In this document: positions 1-7,260 of the stretch, one piece after another
How positions within the stretch are numbered: the first letter of the stretch is position 1
How the letters are laid out: each line of letters opens with the position of its first letter
Assembly: GCF_030766935.1 (NCBI RefSeq)
Contig: NZ_JASERL010000011.1
Span: forward strand, 62,001 to 126,000
DNA from: Streptomyces sp. KL109B
GTDB lineage: Bacteria; Actinomycetota; Actinomycetes; Streptomycetales; Streptomycetaceae
Length of the DNA: 64,000 nucleotides
Reading direction: 5' to 3'
Made by a program: the position numbers and the translations under genes
The notes under the pieces: model-generated
Databases searched by the model: none
What the model was told of the DNA's origin: nothing
Seen by the model: the letters and a program-made list of their open reading frames with translations, nothing else

Positions 1-832
1 CGTTGGACACGATCGTGATGTGTCCGTCGGAGCCCGTCTTCTTCAACAGGCCCTTGGACTTGAGGGTTTGGAGGGTCGGCGCGAGATACACGCCGCCCGC
101 CTGCATATAGATCCCCTTGATGTCGGGGTTGGCGTTGAGGAGGGTGTCGAGCTTGGAGGCGGCGGTGTCGGACTCCCACTTCGCGGGGATCTCCAGGACC
201 TTGAGCTTCGGGTACTCGGCCTTGACGCAGTCCCGGAACGCCTTGGAGCGCTCGCGGCCGTTCACCGACGCCAGGTCGCCCATGATCTGGACGACCTTTC
301 CGGACTTCACGTGGTCGCCGAGGTAGGCGCAGGCCTTCTTGCCGTACGAGACGTTGTTCGCGCGTACGACCATGGCGACCTTCCCCTTGTCGGGTGCCAC
401 GTCCACGGCGACGACGGGGACGCCCTTGCGTTCCGCCTGGTCGAGCCCTGCGCCGATGGCGGCGCTGTCGAGCGGCGCCACGACGAGGCCCTGCACGCCC
501 TGGTTGAGCTGGTTGTTGATGTCCGTGATCTGCTGCGACGGGTCGCTGTTGGAGTTGACGGTCTTCAGCGCGTCCACGCCCTCGGACTTCGCCATCTTCG
601 GCACGTAGTCGTTGTACGACTGCCAGAACGGCGAGGTCAGCAGTGGCAGGACGACGCCCACCTTGCCGGTGCCGCCGTCGCCGCCACCGCCTCCGGCACC
701 GGCCGCGGTGTCCTTGGTGCTGCCGCAGGCGGCGAGGGCGAGGGCGGCGCAGCCCATCAGGGCGACCGCGCATACCGGGCGCTTGCGGTGCTTCTTGTTC
801 GGTGTGCCTGTCGTGCCTGTCGTGTCCGTCAT
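1..832 (-). CDS. Sugar ABC transporter substrate-binding lipoprotein (partial, 3' end outside window)
   Basis: The reverse strand encodes a lipoprotein that should bind a sugar-like ligand outside the membrane and hand it to an ABC importer. Translation from the ATG at 832 gives a basic N-terminus, a hydrophobic segment and a lipobox LAAC with the acylated Cys at residue 36. A Gly-rich linker and a type I periplasmic-binding (RbsB/LacI-like) fold follow, with segments such as SDPSQQITDINNQLNQG and GLVVAPLDSAAI. About 277 residues are visible; the C-terminus and any permease or ATPase genes lie beyond base 1. The gene diverges from a GntR/FCD regulator at 1015, and candidate operators lie between the two, so that regulator probably controls it. 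The first codons after the ATG are a 9-bp tandem repeat. The ligand cannot be told from the sequence. Confidence 0.88.
   Translation of the reverse strand, partial: MTDTTGTTGTPNKKHRKRPVCAVALMGCAALALAACGSTKDTAAGAGGGGGDGGTGKVGVVLPLLTSPFWQSYNDYVPKMAKSEGVDALKTVNSNSDPSQQITDINNQLNQGVQGLVVAPLDSAAIGAGLDQAERKGVPVVAVDVAPDKGKVAMVVRANNVSYGKKACAYLGDHVKSGKVVQIMGDLASVNGRERSKAFRDCVKAEYPKLKVLEIPAKWESDTAASKLDTLLNANPDIKGIYMQAGGVYLAPTLQTLKSKGLLKKTGSDGHITIVSN
804..830. repeat. Three tandem 9-bp units at the start of the lipoprotein gene
   Basis: GTGCCTGTC occurs twice in a row and is followed by the variant GTGTCCGTC. The array is in frame and encodes the first residues (TDTTGTTGT) of the lipoprotein directly after its ATG. 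Similar 9-bp arrays lie just upstream of other start codons in this window, at 28325 and 38295. Confidence 0.8.
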
Positions 833-881
833 CGGACCGCTCCTCGGCTACGGAAGTCATTGGGGGGGACCGCGCCGAGAT

Positions 882-993
882 ATTTATCAGACCACTTATG
901 CGCGCCAACACCCGTCGTACCCAAGTTTTCTGGGTATTTACGCCTCGGGAGGGCGTCGGTGGGTCGGACCATTTCGGTAGTGGTCGGACCACT
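882..993. promoter_or_regulatory. Candidate GntR/FCD operators between the divergent genes
   Basis: The clearest site is AGTGGTC-G-GACCACT at 979-993, a perfect 7-bp inverted repeat with a one-base centre. A shorter copy, GGTC-G-GACC, lies at 962-970. The two centres (966 and 986) are 20 bp apart, about two helical turns. A third, weaker site at 882-896 keeps the full right arm GACCACT and 4 of 7 bases in the left arm; it lies about 50 bp upstream of the lipoprotein start. FadR-subfamily GntR proteins commonly bind short palindromes of the TGGTnnnACCA type, so this fits control of both genes by the regulator at 1015. Binding itself is inferred. Confidence 0.65.
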
Positions 994-1014
994 GGGCTGG
1001 TTACACTGCGCCGC

Positions 1015-1728
1015 ATGGAGCAGACCGCCCCGCAGAAGGGCACCGTCACGCAGCGGGCCATCGAGCAGCTCAAGGCGATGATCGGCAGCGGTGACCTGCA
1101 ACCGGGTCAACGGCTGCCCACCGAGCGGGACTTGGCGGCGCAGCTCGGCATCTCGCGCAGTTCGGTGCGGGAGGCGATCCGGGCGCTCACGGTGCTCGGC
1201 GTACTGGAGGCGCGGCACGGGTCCGGTATCTACGTCACGCAGTTGGAGGCCGGGGACCTGCTGGAGACGTTCGGGGTGGTCGCCGATCTGTCGCGCGGGC
1301 CCCGGCTCGTGGAGCTTCTGGAGGTGCGGCGCATCCTGGAGTCCACGGCGACGGCGCTGGCCGCGGCGCGGATCACCCGGGTGCAACTGGCGGAGGTCGC
1401 CGACCACTTGGCGGCCATGGAGGCGACGGACGACCCCGACGAGATCCTCGCCCACGACCTGGCGTTCCATCGGGCGATCGCCGCTGCCGCGGGCAACGAC
1501 ACGATGGCGGCGATCCTGGAGGGGTTGTCCTCGCGGACGTTCCGGGCGCGGGTGTGGCGCGGGTACGAGCAGGAGGGGGCCTTCGAGCGGACACGGCGCG
1601 AGCATGCGCGGATTTTGCGGGCGTTGGAGGCGAGGGATCCGGAGGCGGCGAGGGGTGCGGCGGCGGCGCATGTGGGTGAGGTGGAGTCGTGGCTGCGGGG
1701 GCAGTTGGGCTCGGTCGACCGTGGTTGA
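1015..1728 (+). CDS. GntR-family transcriptional regulator, FCD (FadR) subfamily
   Basis: A 237-residue DNA-binding repressor or activator. Residues about 9-74 form the GntR winged helix (LPTERDLAAQLGISRSSVREAIRAL, then the wing RHGSGIYV). Residues about 95-230 form the all-helical FCD ligand-binding domain, with the usual DLAFHRAIAAAAGN segment whose acidic and His residues bind metal and ligand in this family. The frame is open far upstream, but the ATG at 1015 places the helix-turn-helix at the usual position and leaves the 880-1000 operator region non-coding. It diverges from a sugar-binding lipoprotein gene, so the likely role is to sense a sugar acid or related metabolite and control that uptake system. 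The effector is unknown. Confidence 0.92.
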   Translation: MEQTAPQKGTVTQRAIEQLKAMIGSGDLQPGQRLPTERDLAAQLGISRSSVREAIRALTVLGVLEARHGSGIYVTQLEAGDLLETFGVVADLSRGPRLVELLEVRRILESTATALAAARITRVQLAEVADHLAAMEATDDPDEILAHDLAFHRAIAAAAGNDTMAAILEGLSSRTFRARVWRGYEQEGAFERTRREHARILRALEARDPEAARGAAAAHVGEVESWLRGQLGSVDRG

Positions 1729-1733
1729 CGTCT

Positions 1734-1781
1734 CGGGACTCTGCCCCGGGCCCCGCTGACTCTCGTCCGACGGCGGGGCTC
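1734..1781. repeat. 48-bp GC-rich direct repeat, copy 1
   Basis: This copy matches 3727-3774 with a single mismatch, in the same orientation. It contains the palindromic core CTCTGCCCCGGGCCCCG and ends in GGCGGGGCTC, running into the stop codon of the XRE regulator gene. It is a variant of the intergenic repeat family also seen at 8925, 26778 and 50499. Confidence 0.85.
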
Positions 1782-2637
1782 AGTGGGCGGCGGTTGAATG
1801 GGGTGACCAGGACGACAGGATGCGGAGGGCGTCGTGGGAGGGGGTGCCGGGTTCGGCGGTCCAGATGACGAGTTGTTGGTCGGGGTCGGTGGCGCAGGTG
1901 AGGGCGTCCCAGTCCAGGGTGAGTTCGCCGGCCACCGGGTGGTGGAGCACTTTGCTGCCGCGGCCGAGCGAGGCCACCCGGTGGTCGCCCCACCAGCGGC
2001 GGAAGTCCTCGTCCCGCATCGACAGTTCGCCGATCAGCTGGGCCATCCGCTGGTCCTGCGGATCGCGGCCCGCTTCTTTGCGCAGCATCGCGACACAGGA
2101 CCGCGCGGTCTTCTCCCACTCCGCGTGCACCGATTTCATCGTCGGGTCGGTGAACAGCAGCCACAGGTAATTGCGGCGTTTTTCGGGAACGGTCGCGAAG
2201 TCGACGAGCAGTGCGGCCGCCATCGGGTTCCACGCCAGAATGTCCATACGCCTTCCCAGGACCATGGCCGGTGTCGTGGTGAGTTCGTCGAGGATGCGGC
2301 GCAATTGCGGCTGCGCCTTTTGCGCGGCCGGTTTGCGGGGCCGGGCCGCGGTCGTTTTCCCGGCCAGTTCGAAGAGGTAGGCCCGCTCCTCGTCGTCGAG
2401 GTGCAGGACCTGCGCGAGGGTGTCGAGTACGGGGCCGGACGCCTGCCTGCGGCCCTGTTCGAGGCGGGTGTAGTAGTCGGTGCTGATGGCGGCGAGCAGC
2501 GCCACCTCCTCGCGGCGCAGCCCCTTGACCCGGCGCTTCGCGCCCGGGTCGGGCAGGCCGACGGTCCGGGGGCTCAGCTCGGCCCTGCGGGCCTTCAGGA
2601 ATGCGCCCAGTTCATTGGGGTGCGTGTCGCCGCTCAT
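1780..2637 (-). CDS. XRE-family regulator with MmyB-like ligand-binding domain
   Basis: A 285-residue helix-turn-helix regulator of the type common in Streptomyces. Residues about 8-75 hold the XRE/HTH_31 domain, with the signature RREEVALLAAISTDYYTRLEQGR. The rest matches the MmyB-like ligand-binding domain (AWNPMAAALLVDF, RNYLWLLFTDP, the region around WWGDHRV, and a C-terminal LDWDALTCATDPDQQLVIWTAE). The ATG at 2637 starts the usual MSGDTHPNELGAFLKARR N-terminus; an in-frame ATG slightly upstream gives no better start. It diverges from an alpha/beta hydrolase at 2806, and a strong inverted repeat at 2674-2689 lies between them. Regulators of this kind usually control the divergent enzyme gene, so that is the likely target. 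The ligand is unknown. Confidence 0.9.
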   Translation of the reverse strand: MSGDTHPNELGAFLKARRAELSPRTVGLPDPGAKRRVKGLRREEVALLAAISTDYYTRLEQGRRQASGPVLDTLAQVLHLDDEERAYLFELAGKTTAARPRKPAAQKAQPQLRRILDELTTTPAMVLGRRMDILAWNPMAAALLVDFATVPEKRRNYLWLLFTDPTMKSVHAEWEKTARSCVAMLRKEAGRDPQDQRMAQLIGELSMRDEDFRRWWGDHRVASLGRGSKVLHHPVAGELTLDWDALTCATDPDQQLVIWTAEPGTPSHDALRILSSWSPHSTAAH

Positions 2638-2673
2638 ACCTGAAGTGTGCCAGGAGTCGGGCATCGCGTGAGG

Positions 2674-2708
2674 GGGACAGTTCTGTCCCAGGACATCGGT
2701 GTCCCAGG
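2674..2708. promoter_or_regulatory. Candidate operator between the XRE regulator and hydrolase genes
   Basis: GGGACAG-TT-CTGTCCC at 2674-2689 is a perfect 7-bp inverted repeat with a 2-bp centre. The overlapping element TGTCCCAGG (2684-2692) recurs as a direct copy at 2700-2708. The site lies 37 bp upstream of the regulator start and just over 100 bp upstream of the hydrolase start, a position suited to autoregulation and control of the divergent gene. Confidence 0.6.
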
Positions 2709-2805
2709 CCCGAAAAGGCCCATTGTGCGGGCGCGGGGCGCGTGTGAGTGTCGATGAACACCACGGGAAGAACCAGCACCCCTGTGCTATGGGAAAGAGG
2801 GAAGA

Positions 2806-3699
2806 ATGATGAAGGCTGATGTCTCGTTCCTCAGCAGCGGAATGAAATTGGCGGGCCATATCTATACGCCCGCCGCCCGCTCCGACGGTGAGCGCCGCCC
2901 CGCCGTCGTGGTCGGCCATCCGACGACGGGCGTCAAGGAGCAGACCGCTTCCCTGTACGCGCGGCGGCTCGCCGACGCCGGTTACATCGCGCTCACCTTC
3001 GACGCCGCCCACCAGGGCGAGAGCGAGGGGCTGCCGCGGGCCCTGGAGAATCCGTTCCAACGCGCGGAGGACTTCCGGTCCGCCGTCACGTACCTGTCCA
3101 CCCGCGAAGACGTCGACCCCGAGCGCATCGGCGTCCTCGGCATCTGCGGTTCCGGCGGCTACGCCCCGTACGCGGCTCAGACCGATCACCGGATGAAGGC
3201 CGTCGCCACGGTCAGCGCGGCGGACGTGCCCGCGTTCTTCCGCGCCGCGGACCCGGAAGGCTTCGCGGAACTCGTCGCGCAGGCCGGGAAGGCGCGGACC
3301 GAGGAGGCGGCGGGCGGCGAGGTGCGTCTGGTGCCGGTGCTGCCGGATGCCGTGGACGAGTCGACGCCCGCGCCGGTGCGGGAGTTCTTCGACTACTACA
3401 AGACGCCGCGGGCCCGGCATGAGCGGTCCATCGGGGCGTATGCGCTGCGCAGCGCCGATCAGTTGGACCAGTACGACTCCTACGCCGAGGTGCGCAAGAT
3501 CGCGCCGCGTCCGCTGCTGATGATCGCGGGGACGGAGGCGGCGACGCTGCCGTTCAGTCAGGGGGCGGTGGAGCAGGCCGGGCCGACGGCGGAGTTGTTC
3601 ACGGTGGCGGGGGCGACGCATGTCGACCTCTACGACCGGGAGGCGGCGGTGGCGCCGGCCGTCGCGAAGCTGGTCGAGTTCTTCGGCGCGAACCTTTGA
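2806..3699 (+). CDS. Alpha/beta hydrolase (YcjY / dienelactone-hydrolase-like)
   Basis: A 297-residue cytoplasmic alpha/beta hydrolase with no signal peptide. It has the typical VVVGHPTTGVKEQ strand-turn near residue 33, AADAGYIALTFD-like and HQGESEG segments, and a nucleophile elbow GICGSGGYAPYA with Cys114 in the elbow and Ser116 two positions later. The C-terminal LLMIAGTEAAT and GATHVDLYDR segments supply the acid and His of a catalytic triad. Related proteins are usually annotated as YcjY- or DltD-like hydrolases of uncertain substrate. The start is one of two adjacent ATGs behind a GAGGGA ribosome site. It diverges from the XRE/MmyB-like regulator that probably controls it. The exact nucleophile (Cys or Ser) cannot be settled by eye. 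Confidence 0.85.
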   Translation: MMKADVSFLSSGMKLAGHIYTPAARSDGERRPAVVVGHPTTGVKEQTASLYARRLADAGYIALTFDAAHQGESEGLPRALENPFQRAEDFRSAVTYLSTREDVDPERIGVLGICGSGGYAPYAAQTDHRMKAVATVSAADVPAFFRAADPEGFAELVAQAGKARTEEAAGGEVRLVPVLPDAVDESTPAPVREFFDYYKTPRARHERSIGAYALRSADQLDQYDSYAEVRKIAPRPLLMIAGTEAATLPFSQGAVEQAGPTAELFTVAGATHVDLYDREAAVAPAVAKLVEFFGANL

Positions 3700-3726
3700 G
3701 GTTTCGGGTGGGCGGGGTTGCGGTCC

Positions 3727-3774
3727 CGGGGCTCTGCCCCGGGCCCCGCTGACTCTCGTCCGACGGCGGGGCTC
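3727..3774. repeat. 48-bp GC-rich direct repeat, copy 2
   Basis: This is the second copy of the repeat at 1734-1781, differing at one base. It lies between the hydrolase stop at 3699 and the GNAT start at 3795. Together the two copies bracket the XRE-hydrolase pair. Confidence 0.85.
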
Positions 3775-3794
3775 GATGTGGGTACGGTCGCCCA

Positions 3795-4736
3795 ATGGTC
3801 GACTCTCTCGTGCCCGTACTCCCCGCCGGTTACCGTTCCCGCCCCGCGACGCTCGACGACGTCGGCATGATCCACGCGCTCGTCGCCGAGTGTGAGCGGG
3901 CGTTGTACGGGCGGGTGCAGGGGGACGTCGGGGGCGTGGCCGCCGTGTTCGCCCGCCCCGGCCTCGTTCCGGAGACGGACACCGTGCTGGTGCACGACCG
4001 GAGTGGCCGACTCACCGCCATGGCCTGGGTGGACCGGCGATCCGAGGTCGAGGTGCATCCGGAGCATCGGGGGCGGGGGCTGGGGGCGGCACTCCTGGAC
4101 TGGGTCGGGGCGCGCGCCGAACAGGCGGGCAGTACGGGGGTCGTACAGACCGTGCCCGACGGTGACGCGGAAGCCGTGGCCCTGTTGCGTTCCCGGGGCT
4201 ACGCGCCACTCGTCACGGCGTGGCTGCTCGAGTTCCCCATGGCGGAGGAACCGGCCGTGCCCGAGCCGCCGTCCGGCATCACGGTCCGGCCCCTGCGTCC
4301 CGGCGACGAGCGCGCCACGCATGCCCTGGTGCAGGACGCTTTCGACGAATGGCAGGAGCGGCGTCAGTCGTACGCGGAGTGGGCCGGGACCGTCGTCGAC
4401 CGGCCCACCTTCGCGCCCGCCCTGTCCCCACTCGCCTTCCACGACGGACAACTGGTGGGCGCGGCACTGTCGTTGAACCTGCCCGAGCGCGGCGAGGGCT
4501 ACATCGAGCAGCTCGCGGTGCGGCGCGACCAGCGCGGGTGGGGCATCGCCCGCCTCCTGCTGCGCCACGCCTTCCGCGCCTTCCATCACGCGGGCCACCG
4601 TTCGTGCACCCTGTGGACGCACTCGGACACGGGCGCGCTCGATCTGTACCTGCGTGTAGGCATGACGGTCCGGCACAGTTCGACGGTGTTCCGCAAGGGT
4701 CTGCGGGGCGCTGACGGAACCGCTGAACGTGGATAG
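3795..4736 (+). CDS. Tandem double-domain GNAT N-acetyltransferase
   Basis: A 313-residue cytoplasmic protein with two GNAT folds. The N-terminal domain (about residues 10-145) has the acetyl-CoA pyrophosphate loop in VEVHPEHRGRGLGAALL. The C-terminal domain (about 157-305) has IEQLAVRRDQRGWGIARLLL, where the usual second Gly of RxxGxG/A is kept as RGWGIA. Two-domain GNATs such as mycothiol synthase MshD use one domain for catalysis and the other for fold or substrate binding. This is not clearly MshD, and the acyl acceptor is unknown. The ATG at 3795 follows closely on repeat copy 2, leaving only a 20-bp leader; I see no strong ribosome site. The next gene is on the other strand, beyond a transposase remnant. 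Confidence 0.85.
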   Translation: MVDSLVPVLPAGYRSRPATLDDVGMIHALVAECERALYGRVQGDVGGVAAVFARPGLVPETDTVLVHDRSGRLTAMAWVDRRSEVEVHPEHRGRGLGAALLDWVGARAEQAGSTGVVQTVPDGDAEAVALLRSRGYAPLVTAWLLEFPMAEEPAVPEPPSGITVRPLRPGDERATHALVQDAFDEWQERRQSYAEWAGTVVDRPTFAPALSPLAFHDGQLVGAALSLNLPERGEGYIEQLAVRRDQRGWGIARLLLRHAFRAFHHAGHRSCTLWTHSDTGALDLYLRVGMTVRHSSTVFRKGLRGADGTAERG

Positions 4737-4763
4737 GTTGCGCCGCACGGTGAACGACAGGGG

Positions 4764-4880
4764 TGGGTTCCGGATGGGCTGCGCGGCCTGACCAAGCGAA
4801 CGGACAAACCCGCGATCGCCCACCAGGCCGCGCTCCACCTCGCCGGCATCCTTGTCTGGACCCGACGCCGGTCAAAGAGA
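4764..4880 (+). pseudogene. Remnant of an IS5-type transposase C-terminus
   Basis: In the frame that includes base 4788, the forward strand reads GWVPDGLRGLTKRTDKP followed by AIAHQAALHLAGILVWTRRR. This strongly recalls the last helix of Streptomyces IS5-family transposases (RTDKxAIAYQAALHLAxILIW). No catalytic DDE part, start codon or terminal inverted repeats are present; upstream bases are the GNAT gene's end. The fragment runs up to the stop of the TetR gene on the other strand. Recognition is from memory of the family, so treat this as a probable IS scar. Confidence 0.5.
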
Positions 4881-4886
4881 CAGAAC

Positions 4887-5591
4887 CTAGCCGCCGGATC
4901 CCCCGGACGCCGTCTCCAGCGCCGTCAGCAGCAGGTCGAGCGCCACCTCGAAGGAGCTTCCCGCCATCAGCGGCAAGTGCTTCCGCACCGCCGCGAGTTG
5001 AGGGTGCTGCCGCGCGGACGGGTTCGCGTACTCGCCCGTCCACGCCCGGTCGTCCGCCTCCCGCCGCTGCGCGGGCAGGGCCAGATACGCAGCGTCGAGG
5101 GCCGCGTGGCCGAGGACGGTGTCGACGAACGCGGAGTAGTGGCGCACCGCGTCCTCGTCGGTGAAGCCGGCGCGTCGGAGGAGGCCGATGCCGGCGTCGA
5201 CGGCGCGGAACTCGTGGGCGCGGCGTGTCACGCGGTAGGCCGCGAGTGCCGCCACGCGTGGGTGGGCGCGGTAGCCGCGGTGGATGCGGAGGCCGAACTC
5301 GCGCAGACCGTCGCGCCACTCCATCCGCTCGGGCTCGAACCCCTCCATCGCCTCGCCGATGATCCGGTCGGAGACGGCGAGCAGCAGGTCGTCCGTGCTG
5401 TGGAAGTAGCGGTACAGCGCGCTCGGGTCGCAGCCGAGGGCCGTGCCGAGGCGGCGCACGCTCAGCGCGTCGGGCCCGTGCTGCCCGACCAGGCGCAGCG
5501 CGCAGTCGACGATCACGTCCTCGGACAGCAGCACCCCCGTTTTCGTCGGCTTCCTGCGCCGCCGCTCCGCGGGTATCCGGCCCTCGCCCAC
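4887..5591 (-). CDS. TetR-family transcriptional regulator
   Basis: A 234-residue regulator. After a basic leader, residues about 22-70 form the TetR helix-turn-helix (DVIVDCALRLVGQHGPDALSVRRLGTALGCDPSALYRYFHSTDDLL). The remainder is a helical ligand-binding domain like TetR_C-type domains in Streptomyces. The GTG at 5591 is used as the start. It diverges from an amino-acid permease at 5728, and the 136-bp spacer holds repeated TTGTCA motifs. It therefore probably represses the permease-amidohydrolase operon, and perhaps itself. The effector is unknown; the protein's end overlaps the IS remnant region, which may have replaced the original downstream sequence. Confidence 0.9.
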   Translation of the reverse strand: MGEGRIPAERRRRKPTKTGVLLSEDVIVDCALRLVGQHGPDALSVRRLGTALGCDPSALYRYFHSTDDLLLAVSDRIIGEAMEGFEPERMEWRDGLREFGLRIHRGYRAHPRVAALAAYRVTRRAHEFRAVDAGIGLLRRAGFTDEDAVRHYSAFVDTVLGHAALDAAYLALPAQRREADDRAWTGEYANPSARQHPQLAAVRKHLPLMAGSSFEVALDLLLTALETASGGSGG

Positions 5592-5626
5592 CGCGCTCTC
5601 CCCTCACCCGGTCACCGTCCCGCTTA

Positions 5627-5655
5627 TGACAACACCATTGACGCAACGTTGACAA
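5627..5655. promoter_or_regulatory. Candidate TetR operator region
   Basis: On the reverse strand, TTGTCA occurs at 5650-5655 and again at 5627-5632, 23 bp apart. Between them lies the perfect 8-bp palindrome CAACGTTG (5644-5651). On the forward strand, TTGACG and TTGACA at 5638 and 5649 could serve as -35 elements. This is the only AT-richer patch between the regulator and the permease, so promoter and operator probably overlap here. Confidence 0.45.
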
Positions 5656-5727
5656 GGCCGGTTTGATCGCGGTCGCCACCCCCTGACGCGTGTCCTCTCC
5701 CCGCTCCCTGCCCTCAGGAGTCAGCTC

Positions 5728-7212
5728 ATGAGTAGCGAACCACCCGGCCTGCGCCGCTCCCTCGGTGTCGTCGACGGCATCGCCATCGCGGCGTCCTCCA
5801 CCGCCGCGACCACCAGCATCGGCATCGGAATGGGTTCCCTCGCGGCGACGGTCGGGCTCCAGGCACCGGCCGTCCTGCTCGTGGCGTTCGTGCCGATCCT
5901 CGGCATCGCGGCGGCGTACGCGCGCCTGAACCGCCAGGAGCCCAACATGGGCAACGGCTATGTGTGGGTGGGCCGTTCGCTCGGCCCCTGGCTCGGTTTC
6001 CTCACCGGCTGGGTCACGCTCGTCGGCACGCTGGTCTTCATGGCGTACACGAGCGCGGTGACGGGCTCCGTGTTCCTGCAGTTCGCCAACAAGGCTCAGC
6101 TGCACAGCCTGTTGGGCCTGGACCTGGACCCGAACTCGACGGCGCTCTCGACCGTGGTCGGCCTCGTCGTGCTGACCGCCGTCACCGTCACCGCGGTCAC
6201 CGGCGTCCGCAAGGCGACCCGGCTCCAGGCGTGGCTGCTCGTCTTCGAGTACGTGGTACTGCTCGGGTTCTGCGGCTGGTCCCTGGTCACCGGCTCGCAC
6301 GCCTTCCAGTGGTCGTGGCTCAACCCGTTCGACATCCACAGCGGCACGGCCTTCGCGCAGGGGCTTGTGCTCGCCGTGTTCTTCTACTGGGGCTGGGACG
6401 CCGCGTTCACGGTCACCGAGGAGACGAAGGACGTGCGGGACGCGGGGCGCGGCGGGTTCATCGCCCTGTTCGCGATGCTCGGCCTGTTCCTCTACGGTTC
6501 CGTGGCCTTCCAGCGCGAGATGTCGCTGCCCGAACTGGTCGAGCAGGGCCCGCAGGCCCTCACGTACCTCGGCGCGAAGCTCGCGGACGAGCCGGTGGCC
6601 AGCCTGCCGCTGCTCGCGCTGCTGTTCTCGGCCGTGGCGTCGCTGCAGGCGAGCGTGATCCCGACGGCGCGCGGACTGCTCGCGATGGGCCGGGACCGGA
6701 CGATGGGCCCGCTGTGGACGCGGGTCAGCCCCCGGTACGGGTCGCCGGCCGCCGGTACCGTCGTCGTCATGTCGATCGCGGCGGTGGTGGCTCTACTGGC
6801 CCTGGCGATACCGAAGTTGAACGAGATGATCCTCGCGGCCGTGAACTCCATCGGCCTCACCGTCGCCCTCTACTACGGCCTCACCGCCCTCGCCTGCGCC
6901 GTCCGCTTCCGCGCCCTGCTGCGCACCGCGCCGCGCGCGTCGGTGCCCGCCGTTGTTGTGCCGGGGCTCAGCGGGCTCGCGCTGCTCGGCATCGGGGCGT
7001 ATCTGGCGTACTCGTACGCGACGATGAACGACCACTTCGAACTGAGCCCGGACAACGGGTGGTTCATGCTGGCGGTGCCCGCGGCGATCGTCGTCTCCGG
7101 CCTGGTGATGGCGGGCGTCGCCAAGTACGGGCGCCGCTCCCCCTACTTCACGACGGGCCGCGGCACCGACGCCGACTCCGTCGAACTGGCGGGCCCGAAG
7201 GCCACCACCTGA
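5728..7212 (+). CDS. APC-superfamily amino acid permease
   Basis: A 494-residue integral membrane protein with about 12 hydrophobic segments. It opens with the APC signature region (LGVVDGIAIAASSTAATTSIGIGMG) and continues with NMGNGYVWVGRSLGPWLGFLTGW, typical of amino acid-polyamine-organocation transporters. It should import an amino acid, amine or related compound by proton symport or exchange. It is the first gene of a two-gene operon with the amidohydrolase 48 bp downstream and lies opposite the TetR regulator. The pairing suggests uptake of an amide or amine followed by hydrolysis in the cytoplasm, but the substrate is not evident. Confidence 0.9.
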   Translation: MSSEPPGLRRSLGVVDGIAIAASSTAATTSIGIGMGSLAATVGLQAPAVLLVAFVPILGIAAAYARLNRQEPNMGNGYVWVGRSLGPWLGFLTGWVTLVGTLVFMAYTSAVTGSVFLQFANKAQLHSLLGLDLDPNSTALSTVVGLVVLTAVTVTAVTGVRKATRLQAWLLVFEYVVLLGFCGWSLVTGSHAFQWSWLNPFDIHSGTAFAQGLVLAVFFYWGWDAAFTVTEETKDVRDAGRGGFIALFAMLGLFLYGSVAFQREMSLPELVEQGPQALTYLGAKLADEPVASLPLLALLFSAVASLQASVIPTARGLLAMGRDRTMGPLWTRVSPRYGSPAAGTVVVMSIAAVVALLALAIPKLNEMILAAVNSIGLTVALYYGLTALACAVRFRALLRTAPRASVPAVVVPGLSGLALLGIGAYLAYSYATMNDHFELSPDNGWFMLAVPAAIVVSGLVMAGVAKYGRRSPYFTTGRGTDADSVELAGPKATT

Positions 7213-7260
7213 ACCCGCGTCCTGCGTCACAACACCCGTATACGTACAAGGAGTTGCCCC

